Origin: Streptomyces cyanogenus
GTDB taxonomy: Bacteria; Actinomycetota; Actinomycetes; Streptomycetales; Streptomycetaceae
NCBI RefSeq assembly: GCF_017526105.1
Contig: NZ_CP071839.1
Span: 6,734,001 to 6,798,000 of the forward strand
Direction: 5' to 3'
Length of the DNA: 64,000 nt
This document shows positions 32,490 through 41,610 of the stretch, one piece after another (within the stretch, counting starts at the first letter, position 1; each line of letters begins with the position of its first letter). The notes below the pieces were generated by a model. That model was given only the letters and a program-made list of their open reading frames with translations. It was not told the origin of the DNA and made no database searches. The position numbers and the translations under genes are program-made.

Positions 32490-33137
32490 ATGGCGAGGCA
32501 GTTACGCGCTGAACAGACCCGGGCAACGATCATCACGGCCGCCGCCGATCTGTTCGACCGGCACGGGTACGAATCCACCAGCCTGAGCGACATCGTCGCA
32601 CACGCGAAGGTCACCAAGGGCGCCCTGTACTTCCACTTCGCCGCCAAGGAGGATCTGGCCCACGCCATCCTGGAGCTCCAGGCCAAGGCCGCGCAACGGC
32701 TCGTCGCCGAGGTCGAGAGCCGTGGCTGCTCCTCGCTGGAGGCCCTGATGCGCACCACGTTCGGGATCGCCCGGCTCGCCGTGGAGGACCCCGTGCCGCG
32801 CGCCGGACTGCGTCTCGCCGCCGCGGACATCGCCGTACGACCGCCGCTGCGGCATCCGTTCACCGAGTGGCTGGAGTTCGCCACCCGGAAGTTCAGCGGG
32901 GCCGTCAGAGAGGCCGACGTGCACGGCGACCTCGACGTCGGCGCCGTCGCCCACTCCCTCGTCTGCTTCTTCATCGGCACCCGCGTCGCCGGCCGCTCGC
33001 TGGAACCGGCCGGGCGGCTGCCGCGCAGAGTCGCCGAGATGTGGCACCTCATGATCCGCGGACTCGTCCCGGTGCACCGCCGCCCCCGCTACGTCACCCT
33101 CGCCACGCAGCTGGAGCGGGAGATCCGCGCCGCCTGA
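32490..33137 (+). CDS. cprB: CprB-type TetR regulator (gamma-butyrolactone receptor homologue)
   Basis: 215 aa. N-terminal HTH (ATIITAAADLFDRHGYESTS, DIVAHAKVTKGALYFHF) and a ligand domain ending RPRYVTLATQLEREIRAA. The pattern MARQLRAEQTRATII...KGALYFHFAAKEDLAHAILE closely matches the CprB protein I recall from S. coelicolor, including SSLEALMR and the PPLRHPFTEW segment. CprB affects antibiotic production and sporulation there. AGGAGGGG precedes the ATG. Codon 5 is TTA (32502-32504), the rare codon read by the bldA tRNA in Streptomyces. Confidence 0.88.
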   Translation: MARQLRAEQTRATIITAAADLFDRHGYESTSLSDIVAHAKVTKGALYFHFAAKEDLAHAILELQAKAAQRLVAEVESRGCSSLEALMRTTFGIARLAVEDPVPRAGLRLAAADIAVRPPLRHPFTEWLEFATRKFSGAVREADVHGDLDVGAVAHSLVCFFIGTRVAGRSLEPAGRLPRRVAEMWHLMIRGLVPVHRRPRYVTLATQLEREIRAA

Positions 33138-33150
33138 CGCCCGCGATACC

Positions 33151-34359
33151 GTGACGGACATGCCCGACACCCCCTTCGCACCTGTGATCCTCGGCAACGA
33201 ACCCGGCTCCTTCCCGCACAGCGTGCTGGCCGAGCGGCACCCGGCGATCATCCGGCAGGTACGGGAGGCCTTTCCGTACGGCCCCCGACAGCAGGCGGCT
33301 CTCGACGAGCTGCTGAAGAGCTGCACCCAGGGGACGATCGAGCCGCTCCCGGCCGACGCCCCGGACCGTGACCGGTGGCACGGCTGGGACCTGGCCGAGT
33401 ACGCCGGCCGGTCCTGGTACGACGTGCCGTGGCTGTGGTCCGAGAGCTACTTCTACCGCCGGCTGCTGGACGCCGTCGGCTGGTTCGGCCCGGGCGCCTG
33501 GCAGGGCATCGACCCCTTCCGCCCCTTCAAACGCGCCGAACTCGACGCCCCGGAGACCGACGAGGAACTCGCCGCCCTGGACGGCCTGCGCGAGCTGCCG
33601 GAGGAGGAGCGGGCCCGCGCACTGCTGCACGGCTCGCTGTGGGGCAACCGCGCCGACCTCGGCTTCCGGCTCTCCGCCGCGGGCGCCGAGGACCGGGAAC
33701 CGGCCCCCGCGCTCGTCGCGGACGACAGCGGGACCCTCTGGTCGCTGCTGCCGCCCGGTGGGACGGGCACGCTCGTGCTCGTCGCGGACAACGCGGGCCG
33801 CGAACTCGTCCCCGATCTCCTGCTGATCGCCCACCTCCTCACCGAAGGCCGCGCCGCACAGGCCGTCCTGCACGTCAAGCCGTACCCGTATTACGTCTCC
33901 GACGCCACCACCGCCGACGTGGTCGACGCCCTGCACCGGCTGCGCGCGGCCTCCGGCGCGGCCGCCGAGTACGGGCGGGTGCTCTGGTCGGCGATGGCCG
34001 ACGGCCGGCTCACCGTCCGCGCCCATCCCTTCTCCTGCGCACCGCTGCCCTACGCCGCGATGCCCGACGACCTGCGCGCCGAGTTCGCGGCGGCCACGCT
34101 GACCGTCGTCAAGGGCGACCTGAACTACCGCCGCCTGGTGGGCGACCGGCTCTGGCCGCCCACCACGCCCTTCCGTGAGACCACCGCGTACTTCCCCGGC
34201 CCGGTCGCCGCGCTGCGCACCCTGAAGTCCGATGTGATCACCGGACTCACGGCCGCGACCGAGGCCGCACTGGTGGCGGCCGAGGGGCAGCGCTGGCGGA
34301 CCGGCGGCACACACGCGCTGATCCAGGTCGATCCGTCAGGTGAGCTGCAGCGGCAGTGA
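33151..34359 (+). CDS. DUF89/ARMT1-type damage-control phosphatase
   Basis: 402 aa from the GTG at 33151 (ATG at 33160 also possible). The C-terminal half has VLVADNAGRELVPDLLLIAHLL and VKGDLNYRRLVGD, matching the Asp/Asn-containing metal motif and KGDLNYRKL motif of DUF89 phosphatases, which remove damaged phosphometabolites. The N-terminal region (WHGWDLAEYAGRSWYDVPWLWSESYFYRRLL) is typical of the ARMT1 branch. It follows cprB by 13 bases and overlaps the P450 gene's 3' end by 24 bases. Confidence 0.85.
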   Translation: MTDMPDTPFAPVILGNEPGSFPHSVLAERHPAIIRQVREAFPYGPRQQAALDELLKSCTQGTIEPLPADAPDRDRWHGWDLAEYAGRSWYDVPWLWSESYFYRRLLDAVGWFGPGAWQGIDPFRPFKRAELDAPETDEELAALDGLRELPEEERARALLHGSLWGNRADLGFRLSAAGAEDREPAPALVADDSGTLWSLLPPGGTGTLVLVADNAGRELVPDLLLIAHLLTEGRAAQAVLHVKPYPYYVSDATTADVVDALHRLRAASGAAAEYGRVLWSAMADGRLTVRAHPFSCAPLPYAAMPDDLRAEFAAATLTVVKGDLNYRRLVGDRLWPPTTPFRETTAYFPGPVAALRTLKSDVITGLTAATEAALVAAEGQRWRTGGTHALIQVDPSGELQRQ

Positions 34360-35601
34360 CTTGATGCCGTTGATGAAGTTCGACACCAGCCGCCCGGCCG
34401 GTCCGGCGAGCCGCGGCGGCCCGGGCAGGACCCGCAGCGCCTCCTCGTGGAGCAGCCGCAGTTGCAACCGGGCGAAGTGGGCGCCGAGGCACACGTGCGG
34501 GCCGTCCCCGAAGGAGACGTGCGGATTGGGGGAGCGGGCGAGGTCGAGCCGGTCGGGCTCGGCGAAGACGCGCTCGTCCCGGTTGGCCGAGGCGTGGAAC
34601 ACGACGACCTTGTCGCCCGCCCGGATGTCGCGGCCCGCCAGTCCGGTGTGCCGTACGGCCGTCCGCCGGAAGGTCAGCACCGGCGGGTGCCAGCGCAGCA
34701 GCTCGTCCACGGCGGAGGGCACGCCGACCTTCCCTGCACGCAGCAGCTCGTACGCCTCCGGGTGCCCGGCCAGGGCCAGCAGCCCGCCCGGGGCCGCGCT
34801 GCGCACGGTGTCGTTGCCGGCCACGGTGAGCAGGAAGAAGAACATCTCCAGCTCACCGTCGGCGAGTTCGGCATCGTGCGCGAGTGTCGTCAGGATGTCG
34901 TCGGCGGGGTGCCGTCTCTTGTGTACGGCCAACTGGCGCACGTAGGCGAACATGTCCCGCAACATCGCCGGTGACCGCGGGTTCACCGGCCTGCCCGCGC
35001 CGTCCAGCACCGGCGGACCGGCCTCGTCCGGATCCTGGTAGCCGATGACCCGCTGCGTCCAGTGCAGCAGCAGCCGCCGGTCGCTCTCCGGGACGCCCAG
35101 CAGATCCGCCAGGTTCAGCAGGGCGTACTCGTCGGTGACGGCGGCCACCACATCGACCGTGCCGTCGCCCTGCCGCGCCGCCTCCAGGGCGCCCGCCAGC
35201 AGCGTCCGTGCCCGCTCCCGGGCGACCGCCGCGAACCGGTCCACACGCCCCGGCGTGAAGGCACGGCTCACCAGCCGCCGCAGCCGCCCGTGCCCCGGCG
35301 GATCCTGGTTGAGCATCATCCGCCGGATGAACGGCAGGTCCTCCGGGTCCGGGTCCCGGATCTGGGTCGCACCGGCGTACGAGGAGTACGTCCCCGCGTC
35401 CCTCAGCACACGGACCACGTCCGCGTGCCGGGTCACAGCCCAGAACCCGGGCCCGGCCGGCCAGCCCAGCACCTCCGGCTCCTCCTGCCAGGCCACCGGA
35501 TGGTGGTCGCGCAGCACCCGGTAGGCGTCGTAGGGAACCCCGCTGGCGTAGCGGCGCGGATCGAAGACGTCCGGGACCGGCGGCGCCGCGGGCACGCTCA
35601 C
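34336..35601 (-). CDS. Cytochrome P450
   Basis: 421 aa from a GTG at 35601. I-helix AGNDT (oxygen activation), K-helix ELLR (ExxR), PPVLTFRRTA, and heme loop FGDGPHVCLG with the Cys thiolate; all P450 essentials are intact. The start codon overlaps the hydrolase stop (GTGA), so it is translated from the hydrolase mRNA. Substrate unknown; the location beside geoA invites a role in terpene or hydroxylation chemistry, which is not shown by sequence. Confidence 0.93.
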   Translation of the reverse strand: MSVPAAPPVPDVFDPRRYASGVPYDAYRVLRDHHPVAWQEEPEVLGWPAGPGFWAVTRHADVVRVLRDAGTYSSYAGATQIRDPDPEDLPFIRRMMLNQDPPGHGRLRRLVSRAFTPGRVDRFAAVARERARTLLAGALEAARQGDGTVDVVAAVTDEYALLNLADLLGVPESDRRLLLHWTQRVIGYQDPDEAGPPVLDGAGRPVNPRSPAMLRDMFAYVRQLAVHKRRHPADDILTTLAHDAELADGELEMFFFLLTVAGNDTVRSAAPGGLLALAGHPEAYELLRAGKVGVPSAVDELLRWHPPVLTFRRTAVRHTGLAGRDIRAGDKVVVFHASANRDERVFAEPDRLDLARSPNPHVSFGDGPHVCLGAHFARLQLRLLHEEALRVLPGPPRLAGPAGRLVSNFINGIKSLPLQLT

Positions 35602-36416
35602 GCCGGCTCGTCCTCGCGCGCCCCGGTTGCCGGGTCGGGCGCGTCCGCCGCGTCCGCCCGCAGGAAGTCCTCGACGGTACGGATCAGTTCCAGCGGGGTC
35701 TCGTCCATGGCGTAGTGGCCTGCGGCGTCCAGCACGGCGAGCCGCGCGCGCGGGTACCAGCTCATCCAGGTCTGCCGCATGACCTCCGGCGACAGCGCCG
35801 GATCGAGCGCGCCGGCCACGGCGAGCGCCGGCACCTCGCTGCCCACGACGTCGGCGCTGAAGTCCTCGCCCGCCCACGAGTCCAGCCAGGCCCGGAAGGC
35901 CTTGGGGTCGCTGCGCTCCAGCGAGCGGGCGACCATCCGGTCCAGCCAGGCGGCGGGCCGCCGGCCCCCGGTGGTGACGTCGATGATCGCGCGCCGGTTC
36001 TCCGCCCGGTGCGCCGCGTCCGCGAACAGCGCCGCCTGCTCCCCGGCCAGCGGCATGCCCGAGGCGGGCACCGGCGAGACCCCGGCGATCCGGCGCACCC
36101 GGTGCGGGGCCACGGCGAGCAGCCGCTGCGCCACCGCACCGCCCATGGAGTGCCCGATCACCGAGAACCGCTCCCAGCCGAGCCGGTCCGCCAGCTCCAC
36201 CAGGTCCACGGCCGCCTCGGCCGTCGTGTACGCGCCCGTGGCGTCCCGGGCCTCGCCGTAGCCGCGCAGGTCGACCAGCGCGTAACCGAAGGACGTGCGG
36301 TCGAGGTCCGGCAGGACGGCCGCGTAGGCGGACCGGTCGGCGAACCAGCCGTGCACGGCGAACACCTTGTGGGCGCCGTCGCCGTGCACCTCATGGGGCA
36401 ACACGAAGGAGGTCAT
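35598..36416 (-). CDS. Alpha/beta-hydrolase
   Basis: 272 aa from ATG 36416 (AGGCGC upstream). Nucleophile elbow GHSMGG, catalytic acid region PALAVAGALDPALS and histidine DAAGHYAMDE complete the triad of an esterase/epoxide-hydrolase-like enzyme. Translationally coupled to the P450 gene and divergent from geoA, with the 152 bases between them holding both promoters. Confidence 0.9.
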   Translation of the reverse strand: MTSFVLPHEVHGDGAHKVFAVHGWFADRSAYAAVLPDLDRTSFGYALVDLRGYGEARDATGAYTTAEAAVDLVELADRLGWERFSVIGHSMGGAVAQRLLAVAPHRVRRIAGVSPVPASGMPLAGEQAALFADAAHRAENRRAIIDVTTGGRRPAAWLDRMVARSLERSDPKAFRAWLDSWAGEDFSADVVGSEVPALAVAGALDPALSPEVMRQTWMSWYPRARLAVLDAAGHYAMDETPLELIRTVEDFLRADAADAPDPATGAREDEPA

Positions 36417-36568
36417 GCGCCTACCGTGGCGCCCGCGCGCGGGCACGGCAAGGGCACCAACGCCACAACCCCCCGCCCGAGTTCCCCCTTTCACGGGCGG
36501 TTCACGCGATGGTGTGATCATGTACCCCGGGGTGGATGGGGGTCCGGGGCCCCGGGTAGTGCCCGGCC

Positions 36569-38731
36569 ATGACGCAGCCGTTCGAACTCCCGCGCTTCTA
36601 CATGCCGTATCCCGCGCGGCTCAACCCGCACCTGGAGGAGGCCCGGGCCCACTCGACGCAGTGGGCCCGGGAGACGGGCATGCTGGAGGGCTCCGGAATC
36701 TGGGAACAGGCCGACCTGGAGGCGCACGACTACGGCCTCCTGTGCGCCTACACCCACCCCGACTGCGACGGACCCGCCCTCTCGCTGATCACCGACTGGT
36801 ACGTGTGGGTGTTCTTCTTCGACGACCACTTCCTCGACATGTACAAGCGCACCCAGGACCGCGCCGCCGGAAAGGCGCACCTGGACCGCCTGCCGCTGTT
36901 CATGCCGCTCGACCTCGCCACCCCCGTGCCGGAACCGGAGAATCCGGTGGAGGCCGGGCTGAAGGACCTGTGGGCGCGGACGGTGCCGTCGATGTCCGTG
37001 GACTGGCGCCGCCGCTTCTCCGTCGCCACCGAGCATCTGCTCAACGAGTCGATGTGGGAGCTGTCCAACATCAACGAGGGGCGGATCGCCAACCCGGTCG
37101 AGTACATCGAGATGCGCCGCAAGGTCGGCGGCGCCCCCTGGTCCTCCGGGCTCGTGGAGTACGCGACCGCCGAGGTGCCCGCCGCGGTCGCCGGCACCCG
37201 GCCGCTGCGCGTCCTCATGGAGACGTTCTCCGACGCCGTCCACCTGCGCAACGACCTGTTCTCCTATCAGCGCGAGGTCGAGGACGAGGGGGAGAACAGC
37301 AACGGCGTGCTCGTCCTGGAGAAGTTCTTCGGCTGCACCACACAGGAGGCCGCCGACACCGTCAACGACGTGCTCACCTCCCGGCTGCACCAGTTCGAGC
37401 ACACCGCGCTGACGGAAGTCCCGGCCGTCGCCCTGGAGAAGGGCCTCACGCCCGGCGAGGCCGCCGCCGTCGCCGCCTACACCAAGGGACTCCAGGACTG
37501 GCAGTCCGGCGGCCACGAATGGCACCTGCGCTCCAGCCGCTACATGAACAAGGGCGCACGGTCCGACTCGCCCTGGCAGCCGAAGAGCGGTCCCGGAACC
37601 TCCGCCGCCGACATCGGCGCACTCCTCGCCTCGGCCGCCCAGGAACGCCTGCGCGCCTACTCCCACGTGCCGTACCAGCAGGTCGGCCCGTCCCGCATCC
37701 CCGACCTGTACATGCCCTTCCAGCTCCAGCTCAGCCCCCACCTCGACCACACCCGCGGCCACCTCGTCGACTGGTGCCGTCACATGGGCATCGTCCGGGA
37801 GGGCGTCTGGGACGAGGACAAGCTCGCCGCGTACGACCTCGCGCTGTGCTCCGCCGGCCTGGACCCGGACGCCACGCCGGAGGCCCTCGACCTGAGCGCG
37901 CAGTGGCTCGCCTGGGGAACCTACGGCGACGACTACTACCCGCTCGTGTACGGCCACCGCGGGGACCTGGCCGCCGCCCGGCTGACCACGGCCCGGCTGT
38001 CGCAGTGCATGCCGGTCGAGGGCGAACCGGCCGTCGTCCCCGGCAACGCCATGGAACGCGGTCTGATCGACCTCTGGGCGCGCACCACGGCCACGATGAC
38101 CGCCGGCCAGCGCCGCACCCTGAAGGCATCCGTGGACGCGATGACCGAGAGCTGGGTGTGGGAGCTGTCCAACCAGCTCCAGAACCGCGTCCCCGACCCG
38201 GTCGACTACCTGGAGATGCGCCGCGCCACCTTCGGCTCCGACCTCACCCTGAGCCTGTGCCGCATGGGCCACGGACCCGCGGTCCCGCCGGCGGTGTACC
38301 GCAGCGGCCCGGTGCGCTCGCTGGAGAACTCCGCCATCGACTACGCGTGCCTCCTGAACGACATCTTCTCGTACCAGAAGGAGATCGAGTACGACGGCGA
38401 GATCCACAACGCCGTCCTGGTCGTGCAGAACTTCTTCGGCGTGGACTACCCGGCCGCGCTCGCCGTCGTGCACGATCTGACGACCCAGCGCATGCAGCAG
38501 TTCGAGCACGTGATCGCGCAGGAACTCCCGGTCCTGTACGACGACTTCCGACTGTCCGAGGAGGCGCGGGCCGCCATGGACGGCTATGTGGTCGACCTGC
38601 AGAACTGGCTGGCCGGCATCCTGAACTGGCACCGGAGCGTCGACCGTTACAAGGCCGAGTGGCTCGGCCGCCGCGCCCACGGCTTCCTGCCCGACCGGGC
38701 TCCCGCCGTGCCCGCCCTGGCGTTCGGCTGA
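36569..38731 (+). CDS. geoA: Bifunctional germacradienol/geosmin synthase
   Basis: 720 aa with two terpene-synthase domains (about 1-330 and 370-715), the full length of known geosmin synthases. The N-terminal domain has the metal motif DDHFLD (85-90; recalled enzymes have DDHFLE) and NDLFSYQRE; the C-terminal domain has DDYYP and NDIFSYQKE. The first cyclises farnesyl diphosphate to germacradienol, the second cuts and recyclises to geosmin, the earthy volatile. No tailoring enzyme is needed. A weak ribosome-binding site precedes the ATG. Confidence 0.97.
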   Translation: MTQPFELPRFYMPYPARLNPHLEEARAHSTQWARETGMLEGSGIWEQADLEAHDYGLLCAYTHPDCDGPALSLITDWYVWVFFFDDHFLDMYKRTQDRAAGKAHLDRLPLFMPLDLATPVPEPENPVEAGLKDLWARTVPSMSVDWRRRFSVATEHLLNESMWELSNINEGRIANPVEYIEMRRKVGGAPWSSGLVEYATAEVPAAVAGTRPLRVLMETFSDAVHLRNDLFSYQREVEDEGENSNGVLVLEKFFGCTTQEAADTVNDVLTSRLHQFEHTALTEVPAVALEKGLTPGEAAAVAAYTKGLQDWQSGGHEWHLRSSRYMNKGARSDSPWQPKSGPGTSAADIGALLASAAQERLRAYSHVPYQQVGPSRIPDLYMPFQLQLSPHLDHTRGHLVDWCRHMGIVREGVWDEDKLAAYDLALCSAGLDPDATPEALDLSAQWLAWGTYGDDYYPLVYGHRGDLAAARLTTARLSQCMPVEGEPAVVPGNAMERGLIDLWARTTATMTAGQRRTLKASVDAMTESWVWELSNQLQNRVPDPVDYLEMRRATFGSDLTLSLCRMGHGPAVPPAVYRSGPVRSLENSAIDYACLLNDIFSYQKEIEYDGEIHNAVLVVQNFFGVDYPAALAVVHDLTTQRMQQFEHVIAQELPVLYDDFRLSEEARAAMDGYVVDLQNWLAGILNWHRSVDRYKAEWLGRRAHGFLPDRAPAVPALAFG

Positions 38732-38845
38732 CGATCGCCGAATCTTCTCGTGCGGAATCGGGCATTCAGGGAACTTCGGTGAGCCCTCGGGAGTCTTGTG
38801 GAGTAAGGGGAACAACAAACCACGAACACGCGGGGGTGTTCGACC

Positions 38846-40756
38846 TTGACCGAGACCATCGAGAGGCTCACCGGAGAGACCGCCGGAGCCGGCGCGGGGG
38901 AGAAGGAGAGGAAGGGGGCGCCCGAGACGGCGCCCGAGGCGCACGAACTGACGCCGTACGCCGCACCGCTGACCGTGCCGCCGGTCCTGCGGCCCGCCGG
39001 CGACGACGTGCTGCGCGAGACGGAGATCGCCCTGCGCCCGGCCTGGGTGCAACTGCACCCGCAGCTGCCGCCGACCCTGATGTGGGGCTACGACGGACAC
39101 GTGCCGGGCCCGACCATCGAGGTGCGGCGCGGACAGCGCGTCCGCATCGCCTGGACCAACCGCATTCCCAAGGACAGCGAGTACCCGGTCACCTCCGTCG
39201 AGGTGCCACTGCGCACCGACGGCCGTCCGCAGGCCACCACCGAGCCCGGCCGCGAGGGCGTCGAACCGAACAAGGACGTCGCCGCCCTGCCCGCCTGGTC
39301 GGTGACCCACCTGCACGGCGCACAGACCGGCGGCGGCAACGACGGCTGGGCGGACAACGCCGTGGGCTCCGGCGACGCCCAGCTGTCGGAGTACCCGAAC
39401 GACCACCAGGCGGTGCAGTGGTGGTACCACGACCACGCGATGAACATCACCCGGTGGAACGTGATGTCGGGCCTGTACGGCACCTACCTCGTCCGGGACG
39501 ACGAGGAGGACGCCCTCCGCCTGCCCTCCGGCGAGCGGGAGATCCCGCTCCTCATCGCCGACCGCAACCTCGACACCGACGAGGACGGCCGCCTCAACGG
39601 CCGGCTCCTGCACAAGACGGTGGTCGTCCAGGAGAGCAACCCGGAGACGGGCAAGCCGGTCTCCATCCCGTTCACCGGCCCGTACACCACGGTCAACGGC
39701 CGTATCTGGCCGTATGCCGACGTCGACCCGGCCTGGTACCGGTTCCGGCTGGTCAACGCCTCCAACGCGCGCATCTTCGAGCTCGTCCTGATCGACGAGG
39801 ACGGCGAGCCGGTCACGGGGGCCGTCCACCAGATCGGCAGCGACGGCGGCCTGCTGCCGCGCCCGGTGCCGGTCGACTTCGACGCGGAGCTGCCCGCCCT
39901 GACCGCCGCGCCGGCCGAGCGCTTCGACCTGCTGGTGGACTTCCGCGGGCTGGCCGGACGGACCCTCCGCCTGGTGAACAAGGGGCCCAACCAGCCGGCG
40001 GGCGTGCCCGATCCGGCGGGTAACGTGCCCTACCCGGCCGTGCTGGAGTTCCGGGTCGGGGAGAGCTGCGAGGAGGACACCTTCGAACTGCCCGAGGTGC
40101 TCTCCGGCTCCTTCCGCCGCCTCACCCACGACGTCCCGCACGGCCACCGCCTGATCCTGCTCACCCCGCCCCCCACCAGGGGCGCCGGCGGGCACCCGGA
40201 GATCTGGGAGATGACCGAGGTCCAGGACACCGCCGGGCTCCGGCTCCCGGCCGACGGCATCGTCCAGATCACCGGACCCGACGGCACCACGAAGACGTAC
40301 CGGCGCACCGCACGGACGTTCAACGACGGGCTCGGCTTCACCATCGGCGAGGGCAGCCACGAGCAGTGGAGCTTCCTCAACCTCGCGCCCATCGTGCACC
40401 CCATGCACATCCACCTGGCCGACTTCCAGCTGATGGGCCGGGACGCCTACGACGTCTCCGGCTTCGACCCGGCGGCCGGCGGCACGCGAACCCCGATCCG
40501 GTACGACGCGGGGACGACGATCCCGCTCGCACCCAACGAGCGCGGCCACAAGGACGTCTTCCGGGTCCCGGGCAGCCAGATGCTGCGGGTCATGGGCCGC
40601 TTCGACGGGGCGTACGGCCGGTTCATGTACCACTGCCACCTGCTGGAGCACGAGGACATGGGCATGATGCGGCCCTTCGTCGTCATGCCGCCCGAGGCCC
40701 TCAAGTTCGACCACGGCGGGGCCCACGGCGGCCACGGCGAGGGGCACACGGGCTGA
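38846..40756 (+). CDS. Multicopper oxidase (CotA/phenoxazinone-synthase-like)
   Basis: 636 aa from a TTG at 38846; no other start fits the family length. Copper motifs: HLHG, WWYHDHAMN, HPMHIH and YHCHLLEHEDMGMM, so type 1, 2 and 3 copper sites are complete. No signal peptide, so it should be cytoplasmic or leave by association. A ~45-residue Glu/Ala-rich N-terminus and a His/Gly-rich C-terminus (GGAHGGHGEGHTG) flank the core. Candidate substrates are phenols or bilirubin-like molecules. A 25-base tandem repeat covers the stop. Confidence 0.9.
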   Translation: MTETIERLTGETAGAGAGEKERKGAPETAPEAHELTPYAAPLTVPPVLRPAGDDVLRETEIALRPAWVQLHPQLPPTLMWGYDGHVPGPTIEVRRGQRVRIAWTNRIPKDSEYPVTSVEVPLRTDGRPQATTEPGREGVEPNKDVAALPAWSVTHLHGAQTGGGNDGWADNAVGSGDAQLSEYPNDHQAVQWWYHDHAMNITRWNVMSGLYGTYLVRDDEEDALRLPSGEREIPLLIADRNLDTDEDGRLNGRLLHKTVVVQESNPETGKPVSIPFTGPYTTVNGRIWPYADVDPAWYRFRLVNASNARIFELVLIDEDGEPVTGAVHQIGSDGGLLPRPVPVDFDAELPALTAAPAERFDLLVDFRGLAGRTLRLVNKGPNQPAGVPDPAGNVPYPAVLEFRVGESCEEDTFELPEVLSGSFRRLTHDVPHGHRLILLTPPPTRGAGGHPEIWEMTEVQDTAGLRLPADGIVQITGPDGTTKTYRRTARTFNDGLGFTIGEGSHEQWSFLNLAPIVHPMHIHLADFQLMGRDAYDVSGFDPAAGGTRTPIRYDAGTTIPLAPNERGHKDVFRVPGSQMLRVMGRFDGAYGRFMYHCHLLEHEDMGMMRPFVVMPPEALKFDHGGAHGGHGEGHTG

Positions 40757-40795
40757 GGACGGGCGGAGTCACATGGGCTGAGGACGGGCGGGGGT
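40745..40795. repeat. Tandem duplication of a ~25-base unit at a convergent 3' junction
   Basis: Copy 1 at 40745-40769 and copy 2 at 40770-40795, sharing GGGCTGAGGACGGGCGG. The oxidase stop lies in copy 1, and the amidotransferase stop starts at 40795, at the end of copy 2. Confidence 0.8.
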
Positions 40796-41517
40796 CACAC
40801 CGGCAGGGCGGCCCGGGCCGCCGCGTGCGCGACCGCGGCTCGCGCCAGTGCCCGGATCATCGGGTGCGGGTCCGAGCCGTCACCGGCCAGCTCGGGCTGG
40901 AACAGCGAGGCCAGGAAGAACGGATGGCCGGGCAGCTCGGCCATCCGGACCTGGCCGTCCTGGTCGTGGCCGGAGAACCGCAGTCCGTGGGCGCGGAGCG
41001 TCTCCAGGTGGCGGGAGGGGCCGTAGGCGCAGAAGTACCGCTCCACCGTGCGCGCCGAGCCGATCACGGACGCGGCCAGCGAGCCGGGGTCGATCGTCAC
41101 CGCTGCCTCGTGACCCAGCAGCGAGCAGGCCAGCGGCTCGATGAGCGGGTCCGCGGCGTCCGGGTCGTTCTCGGCGTGCGCGACGCCGGTCAGACCGCAC
41201 ACGTTCCGGGCGTACTCCAGCAGCGTGTGCTGGAAGCCGCCGCACGTGCCCAGGAACGGGATGCCCTCCTCGCGCGCGGTGCGCACCGCCGCGAGGACAC
41301 CCGCCTCGCTGCGGTAGGGACTGCCCGGCAGTACCCACACGGCGTCGAAGCCGCGCACCGCGCCCTCGGCCTCGGCGTCCTGCGAGGAGATCCAGTACGC
41401 GTCCAGGACCAACCGGTCGCGGGCGGCCAGCGCGTCCAGCAGGAGCGGGACGCGGGTGTGCGAGGCGACGTGCGGGGAGCGGTCCCCGACGAGGGCGAGG
41501 GTGGCGGTGTTCGACAT
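40795..41517 (-). CDS. CTP-synthase-like glutamine amidotransferase domain protein
   Basis: 240 aa from ATG 41517 (an upstream ATG at 41526 is possible). Class-I glutaminase nucleophile motif FLGTCGGFQHTLLEYARN with the Cys, and PFFLASLFQPE near the C-terminus where the His-x-Glu of the triad is expected (here QPE). It equals the glutaminase half of CTP synthase with no synthetase half. Streptomyces paralogues are known only by that similarity. Divergent from the LysR gene. Confidence 0.8.
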   Translation of the reverse strand: MSNTATLALVGDRSPHVASHTRVPLLLDALAARDRLVLDAYWISSQDAEAEGAVRGFDAVWVLPGSPYRSEAGVLAAVRTAREEGIPFLGTCGGFQHTLLEYARNVCGLTGVAHAENDPDAADPLIEPLACSLLGHEAAVTIDPGSLAASVIGSARTVERYFCAYGPSRHLETLRAHGLRFSGHDQDGQVRMAELPGHPFFLASLFQPELAGDGSDPHPMIRALARAAVAHAAARAALPV

Positions 41518-41551
41518 GGCCACCATCCTCCGGACGACGGGTGGTTCACGT

Positions 41552-41565
41552 CCAACGATGGTTGG
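41552..41565. promoter_or_regulatory. Inverted repeat CCAAC-GATG-GTTGG, probable LysR site
   Basis: Perfect 5-base arms in the 93-base gap between the amidotransferase and LysR genes. LysR regulators usually bind a T-N11-A dyad in exactly this position between divergent genes. Confidence 0.45.
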
Positions 41566-41610
41566 TGCACGGTCGATAAGCGTTACTGATGCAGTGGGAT
41601 GCTGTGCCGT

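Noticed and set aside
31105..32526. Longer LPMO from the upstream opening to 32526
   Set aside because: It would place the signal peptide and the essential N-terminal copper His inside the protein; the ATG at 32055 gives the correct secretion leader.
36480..36568. CRP-like operator (TGTGATCATGTA) upstream of geoA
   Set aside because: Only the central TGATCA is symmetric; the outer arms do not match a CRP site and the element can arise by chance.
36518..40747. A 1,409-residue minus-strand open frame across geoA and the multicopper oxidase
   Set aside because: It is antisense to two proteins with complete catalytic motifs and has the Gly/Val/Arg-rich content of a GC shadow frame. The same applies to the 1,908-residue plus-strand frame at 52282-58008.
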